A stretch of 64,000 bases of DNA. Origin: BPJU01 sp964425225. GTDB taxonomy: Bacteria > Planctomycetota > Planctomycetia > Pirellulales > Pirellulaceae. Positions 53,301-62,300 of the stretch are shown piece after piece (within the stretch, counting starts at the first letter, position 1; each line of letters starts with the position of its first letter). The stretch spans positions 1 to 64,000 of the forward strand of contig CAYRMD010000001.1 of the NCBI GenBank assembly GCA_964425225.1, written 5' to 3'. The translations under genes were made by a program, and so were the position numbers. Under the pieces are notes generated by a model. It did not search any database. It was not told the DNA's origin and worked only from the letters and a program-made list of their open reading frames with translations.

Positions 53301-56300
53301 CGACAACGTCGTTTTCAGCTCGAATGCAACAGGGGTACGCACGGACGTCTTACAAGCGGATATTCAATTCCCGGGAGCCAAGGACGAACCGGGGCATCGC
53401 GACATCCAAGTCGAAGAGCACATTCGAGGCAACGTTACGGATGCGTCCAGCGCGATCACGACGAAGTTTTACAATTTCAAGTCGTTCTACGGGTTTGATG
53501 CCAATGGCAATCCTCTGGCCAATGTCATCACCGAGAATCAGAAGCAGCGCGCTCGCGAGGTTCTGGAACTGTATGGTCGCTATTTGGGCGTACAGTTCGT
53601 CGAGACCGATTCGCTCGGATTAACCATTGCCACCGGGGACCCTCGGGCCGTGCGTACGTTTGTTCCCACGGGGCCTGGTGAGCCTTTGGGTATGTCCGGT
53701 GGCGGCGTGGTGGTGATTGACAATGCGGAAAGCTGGAACGACGAGTTTGGCGGATCATGGTTCCGCGAAGCCATGCGGCAGATCGGACGCTGGCTCGGTC
53801 TGGGCAATGCCTTTGATTTGCCGAATTCGATTATGGGCAATCCTGCTGGACCGGATTTGGGGTTCACGGTGACCACGCTGCCAGAACCGGTCTTTCCTGG
53901 CTTGGCAGAGATTGTCCATGGACGGGTTCTGTATCGGCCGGAACAATCCGACATCGACGTGTATCGGTTCGAACTGCGGCAAGCCGGATTGCTTACCATC
54001 GAAGCGTTCGCCACGCGGTTGCCCAATGCCAGCTTGCTGGATCCCATTATCAAGCTGTACAAGGTTCGAACCGATAGTTCCGGTGCCCCTGTCTTGGACT
54101 CGCGTGGCGATCCGGTTGTCGATCTTGTTGCGCGGAATGACAATTATTTTGGCAGCGATCCCTTCTTGGAATTGGAGCTGGGGCCCGGTGTTTACTTTGT
54201 CGGCGTAAGTTTGGTCGGCAATGAAGATTACGATCCTCGGGTCGAGGACTCTGGTTTCGGTGGCACCACCGAAGGAGACTACGATTTACGGCTGGTATTC
54301 CGCCCGCAGGCCGTAAGTGGAATTGTCGATTTTACGGGCACGCGATTCGATGGCGATGCCGATGGGGTACCCGGAGGGGTCTACAACTTCTGGTTCCGCA
54401 GCGCAGCACCGCTTACCGCTCCTTTTGACCCTGCCAGGGCAGCCGTCATTTACGTCGACAAAGCCAATCAACCTCCCGTAGGAGCTCCACCGCCGGATGG
54501 CCGTTTGACGAACCCATTCAACACGATTCCGGCTGCGATTAGTTTCATCAACAGTCAGCGAGCTACCTCGGCCGGCAGAAACACCGAATACATCATCCGT
54601 ATTGTGGGCAACGGCGGTGACGACAAAGACATTACGACACTCAACGACAACATACCCTATGAAATCGGGTTCCGTCCGCCGTTTGGTACCGCCTTGCCAG
54701 ACGGTTCGAAACTCGATGTGCCGCGCAACGTGACGGTAATGATCGATGCTGGTGCGATCTTCAAAATGCGGGAATCCAGCATCAATGTCGGAAGCGAAGC
54801 TCCCACGATCGATCGCAGCGGTGGTGCCGTCCAAGTGCTGGGCGCTCCTTTTATGTTCGACCGGAACGGCAATGTCATCCGCACGCGCTCAGGCCAGGTC
54901 GCTGCTGGAAGCGTTTATTTTACTTCGTGGAACGACGAAACGATCGGAGCCGACACCAATCCGGCTGCCCCTCAGACGCCGCAAGCGGGCGACTGGGGCG
55001 GGATCATTTTCCGAGGTGACCACGATCAGATCGAAGCGCGCAAGAGTTTCGAACGCCTCGGGATTTTCCTCGACTACGTCAACCACGCCGACATGCGCTA
55101 TGGCGGCGGTAGGATCGTCGTCAACTCAGTGCTTCAAACGATCACGCCGATCCACATGATCGTCAGCCGTCCCACGGCAACATTCAATTCGATCACGTTT
55201 AGTGCCAGCGGTGCGATGTCGGCAGATCCCGATTCGTTCCGCGTTTCGAATTTCCATGATCCGGTATCGCAGTTCGTCGGTTCGCCCAGTCCCGAGCGGC
55301 GTCGGGCGGCTTTCACGCTCGACTATGATCGAGTTGGCCCGGAAATTCACGACAATCGCATTGTGAATAACTCCACAAACGGGCTAGCGGTTCGCGTGCA
55401 AACGTTGGCCAACCAGGATGTGAAACCCCAGACCGTGATCGCTCGTTGGGATGACACGGATATTGTCCACGTATTAACTGAAAACCTGGTCTTGCAAGGA
55501 AATCCTGGAGGCCCGGTCCTCTCCCAAACAGCTCCACCGGTAGCGCTGGTGCGATTTGTGGCACCACCACCGGGTACCACCGGCACACTCGTTCCAGGTA
55601 CCCAGTATCGTTATCGTGTCACGTTTGTGGACCGCAATGGATATGAGAGTCCGCCGTCCTTGGCTACCCCCGCACTGACCGATAACCCCAATATTGTGAC
55701 GGTCGGCTCAAGCGGTGCTGTGCAGATCAACAACTTACCGACGGCCAGCGGAAAATTTGTCGGTCGCCGGTTATATCGAAGCGCGCCGGGTGGTGGCGGG
55801 CCTTTCGTCTTAGTTGCCCAGCTAAATGCAACCGATACGACTTACATTGACCGAGGCGGACAACTCGGGGGCATCCTAGATACGACGGTCGATCCGGTAC
55901 AAGGGCTGCGGTTGCCGCGGTTGCCTGCCGGATTGATCATCGATCCGGGCACGGTCGTGAAACTGGAAGGTTCGCGGATTCAGGTTGGAATTGGGGCCAC
56001 CCTGATTGCCGAAGGCCAACCGGGTCGCGAAATCGTCTTTACGGCTCGTCAGGACGACCGGTTCGGCGGAAGCGGCACGTTCGACACGAATGCCGATGAT
56101 CAGTTGGGAGCTAACGAAGCGCAGGCGCGTGCGGGTAGTTGGGGAGGCATCTACTTTAGTGCCAATAGTGTTGGCAGTTTGGACCAGGTTTTGATTACCT
56201 TTGGCGGCGGGATTACCAAGGGCGGCGGTAGCTTCTTTGCCACCAACGCAGTGGAAATCCATCAGGCACGCGCGGTGCGCATCACCAACAGCGTCATCGA

Positions 56301-59300
56301 GCGGAATGAGATCGGCCAAGGTGGTCAAGCCGGTTCGCCTACATCGACCCGTTTTGGTTTGGGCTTCAATGCACCGGCAGCAATCTTCATTCGCGGTTCG
56401 CAGCCGATCATTGTCAACAATATCATTCGTGACAATCTGGATACCAACAACGTCGATTTCAATCCTTCGGTCAGCGTACCGGTTGCTGCGATCAATGTGG
56501 GTGTTAATTCACTGGATACCACCGCGGTGCGCGACCATGGCCGCTCTACCGGGTTTGCACAGCCTTTTGTCCAATTCCGCAACAATTACGGTGCCTTGGT
56601 ACGGGAGAACCGCTTATCCAATAACGCCATTAACGGAATGGTTGTGCGTGGTGGCCTGGTAACTACGGATGTCATATGGGATGATGCCGACATTGTGCAT
56701 GTCGTGCTAGACGAGATCGTGGTGCCGAACGTCCATACGTTCGGTAGCTTGCGGTTACAAAGTAGTGCTACGCAAAGCCTGGTTGTGAAGTTATTCGGCC
56801 CCAATGCGGGTTTCACAGCTACCGGTACGCAAAGCGACATCGACGACCGCATCGGTGGTATCGTTCAAATAGTGGGCCAGCCGGGATTCCCGGTGATCCT
56901 TACGTCATTACGTGACGACACGGTTGGGGCCGGATTCAATCCATTTGGCGATCCGCAGGTCGACACCAACAACGATGGCGCGGCCACCAGTCCAGCACCG
57001 GGCAACTGGCGCAGTATCAAAATTGACCAGTACGCTCACGATCGAAATGTCGATGTGGTGTTGGAGTTGGAGTCGCCCGATGCCGCAGCACCCGGGCCAA
57101 ACGCTGTACCGGCTACGGCGCAGTTTATCGGTGACCTTGCACCCCATGAGAAAGCAGGTGACGATAACCGGCGTCTTGGGTTTGTAGTGTTTGGCTATTT
57201 GAGCGATGTCAATGACTTGGACGTCTATAGCTTTACGGCGGACCCGGGAACGGAGGTTTGGCTGGACATCGATCGCACGTATCCCGGGTTGGACACGGTC
57301 GTCGAACTTTTGGATGCCACGGGGCGGATCATCGCTCAATCGGATAACTCGTTAGCCGAATCGCTGGGTGTGCAATCGATTTTCGAAGATAATCCGGCCG
57401 GGTCGGATATCGTCCAGGCCAATATCCTACAGAAGTCGTTATTCCAGCAGCGTGATCTGTTTGGTACCAACAGCCGCGATGCGGGTTTGCGAATCGTTTT
57501 ACCAGGTGAGCCGAACCCGGTAACCCCGCCGATGTACTTCGTGCGTGTGCGAAGCAGCAACTTGCGAGCTCTCGACCCTCGCAGTGACCTGCAAGACTCC
57601 AGCAAGCTCTTGCTAGGGCGCACTGAAGGTGTGTACCAGTTGCAGGTGCGCTTGCGCGAGCTGGATGAGATACCGGGTTCGACCGTGCGATTCGCCGATA
57701 TCCGCTATGCCACGACGGGCATCGAGCTTATCGGACAACCGGCGCATTCGCCGCTTACTGGCGAAGCAGTCGAAATCCTCCTGGTTGGTCAAACCAATGA
57801 CGACAACAACGCGCTGAATGCTTCACAATTTGTGGGTGACCTATTGCGGAGCGATCGAGCAGTCATCAGTGTAGCCGGCACCCTGGGCATTCCAGCTCGC
57901 CCCGGTTTTGCCGGTATCAGTGGTTTTGACGATGTCGACTGGTACCGCTTCGATTTGAACTACCAAAATGTGCAGTCGGTGTTCGGAGCGGTCAATCCAA
58001 TGGCGGATCCGCTCAATAATCCCGTGCGGCACATTCCGGTTGTTTTTGATATCGATTATGCGGATGGTTTTTCGCGGGCGAATACGGTCATTAGTATTTT
58101 CAATAGCCAAGGACGGCTCATTTATTTCGGACAAGCGTCCAACATCGCCGATGATCAGCCACAGCCCTTGAAAGGCTCGAACGTCGATGATCTTTCGCGG
58201 GGTTCAAACGGAACTTTGGATGCCTTTGTCGGCCCAGTTGAGTTAGCGGTAGGTCCAACCGGAGCTACCTACTACGTGGCCGTTTCGTCCATTGCGCGGA
58301 TCCCGCAAGTGATGGACCAATTCTTCCAAGCAAATGCTACCGATGCGCTCACTCGCTTCGAACCGTTGCCCTCAGTGCGACGTATTGTCGAAGACCATAT
58401 TGATCAGGGAATGGCTCCACAGACCATTCCGCTTGAGCAGCTCGATAATACAGGCCCCGATGTTCAGCAGTATTTGGCACCCCAGCTTTCGACGCTCCAG
58501 AATTCTACGCGCATCGATCTTCCTAGCGGCAGTCACATCACCGAGCCGGCCGACATCCAAGGCGGTTTTTTGCAGCCGGTGCCTTTTGATTTGGGCAACA
58601 TCGTACTGTTTGTAAGCGAAATGGGGCCCGGAGCCCCCAATGCGCGTTCTGGACGACTCTTGATGGTCAACCCCTTTACGGGCCACCTTGAAAACATTGT
58701 CGGAGTGTTTGGCGAGAACATCGGGGATCTTTCGCTAGCCGGCGGTACGAATGTCGCCGGGTTCTCGGTGCAACAATCCCCTGCTCGGGCGCGCCGTGAC
58801 GACACCACCGGTTTGTATACCGTGATCGACACCTCCAACAACGCGTCGATCGTGAGTCAGACGGACGACAACTTGCAAACTTTTGAATACGATCCGGCTT
58901 CAACTTCCTCCCCGTTCGGACCACGACGCAAGTTCAGTACCGATGGGTCGCAAAATGGTCTTGGATATGAGTTCTATGCACATGCAGTAAGTGGGGGGAC
59001 CATTTTTGCTGTGGGGAGCATACAGCGTCGGACTGCCCCGGGTGCACTTAACCACGTTCCTTTCAACGAATCGTTAAATGATTTTAGCCACAATGTCCTT
59101 TATCGCTTCAATTCCAGCGGCGTGGCGCAAGGTACAACGAAGTCCAGCGGTTCGGAGCATTTAGGCGCTGGTACTCAACTGTTAAACGTGGGTGTGGTTA
59201 AGACGTTCACGACACTCTTTGTGCAGGACCCAACTGTCGGTGGAATCATTCACTTTTTCCGTTGGAACCCGTGGGCGCGTAGCGGTCTTGGACGAGGTCA

Positions 59301-62300
59301 AGAAGAACCGATCGCCAGCCTAGATATCGACGGTGCCGGGTCGATCACCCAGCTGGCGTCAAACATTAATGTGGCCATCAACGCTAATCCCCAACTTCGG
59401 GGAATGTATCGGGCTGTCGGTGGTACGCGGAAAGTAAATACCGGTATTGTTCCTCCAAGTCAAACCATCGACGTCATTGAACTTCTCTATATCGGTCCTG
59501 GTGACGGCTTCGGCTATGATGACCCATTGGCACGCTCGCAAGGGTTTTTCCCCGTCCGCGCGACGGGTGGTTTTCAGTTGGAATCGCAACCCGGATTTGG
59601 GCCCGGCGGCACGATTACCGGAATGGCATTCGTCGGCGGCACCTTGTACGCGGTAAGCGACCAGGGCGGTCTTTGGGAAGTACGTACCGACGGGGAAAAC
59701 TTAGGCACCCAGCCGCGCAATGTGGGCCGATTCGTAGCCAATGTTTTTGACACCGTGACCGATCCTGCGAATCCGACGCGAATGCCGTTCGAGGGACTAA
59801 CGGCTGCACCTCAAGACGTGGAAGGCGGTCGTTATAACGGAATGCTGTTTGGCATCACGGACGATGGACGCTTGGGAGCTTTTTATGCACAGCCAACGGC
59901 CGTTGGTGTCGAAGTACCCGGTCAGCTCGAGCCGGTGTTCTTCCAGAACCAGAAACTGATGCATGTTGCCGTCAATAGCGTTGTCACGGGGCTTACATTC
60001 TCCAATTTGCAGGACAATCTATGGGGAGCTACGACGTCGCGGGCTACTGACCCAGGGCATGGGGTGACGATCGCACCCGACGACAGTCGTCTGGGCTCTA
60101 CCGGCATATTCAGTCTCCATTTTGGTACGGGACAGGGTGGTACCTACAACTTGCCGGGTGGTGCGTACGGGACGCTCTATAGCGTACCCTTCAGCTTGAA
60201 GGGCTATAGTGCGGCCGATAAGCCTACGATGTATTTCAATTATTTCCTCGACACGGAAAACCGCGCATACCTTGATCCATTCCTGACGCCGCAACAATAC
60301 TTTGCCGATTCGTTCCGGGTGTTCATTTCCGACGACAGCGGCAAATGGGAATTGCTAGCGACGAACAACCAGTTCCAGAACAATACGTTCCCCGATGCGC
60401 GTCCGGATGAGTTCGATTTCGGCGATCGCTCGTTCACGTATCGGACCGTTCAGGAGTTATTCGACAACACGGGCACGTGGCGTCAAGCCCGAATCCCGCT
60501 CGACAAGTATGCGGGCCGTGAGAATCTTCGGATTCGCATCGACTTCAGCACAGCCGGCGACATGAACATTGGCGATCCGCTTACGATGGGGGACGAGTTG
60601 CGAGCCATCGATGGTGTCAAGCTGCGCGATGGTCAGTCGTTCGGCCTGGATGACTACAACGAATTCGAGGGCATTACGAACACCCTCAATCGATTCGAAG
60701 CCGACCTAGGCTATACGTTGGTGATGCCCTCGGGAGCGAAGATCGTCGACGGTGCCACGATCGTCATCGATGGCGTCACGTTCGAATTCGACGACGACGA
60801 TTTAGATGGCACTCGAGGGAACAACTTGGGGGACGGTGTAACAAGTGGCAATGTTTTAGTGCCGTTCCACCAGCAAATGACACCCGAAGAAGTGGCAATC
60901 AAGACGCAAATTGCTATCGAGGCGTTTTACAACCCGCAGACATTTACCAAGTTGACGACTGATGATTTCAGCCGTCCCGTCGGTGGTATCCAAACCATTA
61001 CGGTACAACCGGCAGCCATCACGAACACCAACGATACCCGTACCTTGTCAGTAGTTAACCCTCTTGGAAATGTGTGGACATTCACGCTCCGCAATTCGGC
61101 AGTGAATGAAGCGGGCTTTATTGATTTCGTGCCCGGTACAACTACAGCATTAGAGATGGCGCAGGAGATCGCCAACGAAATTAACGCGGCGAATATCCCG
61201 ACCTTGACCGGAGCACCGGTGCGAGCCGTCGTGGATACGAGCGGCGCCCAAGCTCGCGTCTTACTACCCAACGACTTTACGGTCGTCCTTGGAAGTCCGC
61301 CGCCTGTGGGCATTCAGGCCGCTGATAGCCGATATAACTCGAACGATTCGATCCCCAAGGCGGTCGAGACCGGTATCTTCAACGGCGCAGCACAGTATAC
61401 AGTTATCGGTACAATCGGTGACAATCCGAACTTAACTGATCGGTCCGTAATCGTGCAGCGGGATCCAGGGCGCGATGTGGATGTTTACCGTATTCAAGTA
61501 GCTCCAGGAAGCCGTATCGATGTTACGGTCGATACGAGCGTTGACGGCGGAGCTCGAAACGCCGTGGTGGCGATCTTTGATGTAAACGGGGCGATCGTCA
61601 AGCGGCAGCACCCGTTGGGACAACCGGTCCTAGGGATGAGTTATGCGACGACGGATTTTGCTTCGGGTCAGCGTACGGCGACACTCTCACTTCTACCACC
61701 ATTACCACCGATAACGAACGCTGCTCCACCCCAACATAATGATGCTCCAGTTCCGCGAGCTGACACTTCCAGTCCTGCATACATTACACCTGGGGGAATC
61801 TACTATGTGGTGGTAAGTGGTGGCCGTGATGACTCTTCGGCCCTCGATTCCATTCAAACGCCCGGCAACGTCCCCCGCCAGTTGCCGGCTCCTCCTCCGG
61901 GTTACAGCGCACAAAGCCTCGGTTACGATCCATGGTCCGAACTGTCGGGGCCGCGGGGCACGACGGGAAATTACCGCTTGACAATTACGGTGAGCAATCC
62001 AAATGCGCCGCCGGCATTACGTGGTCCCGTTGCTGCCGATGACCATATCCACGGCGACGATCGCTTGCCGATTGATTTCGGTTACACGTTCATCAACACG
62101 CATCGGGATGGCAATCGGATCAATATTCCGGGAGCGACGTCGGTCACCTCCACGTATTTTGTCGGACCTCCCAATACGCCACTTGCGCGCGTAATCGAAG
62201 GAGCTCCGGGTGTCTTTGCCGGGGACGACACAACCAGCCCCACGATTCAGCCCAACTTCCGGATTCGGGCGCATTCCGGAATGACGCGCGATGAAGTAGC

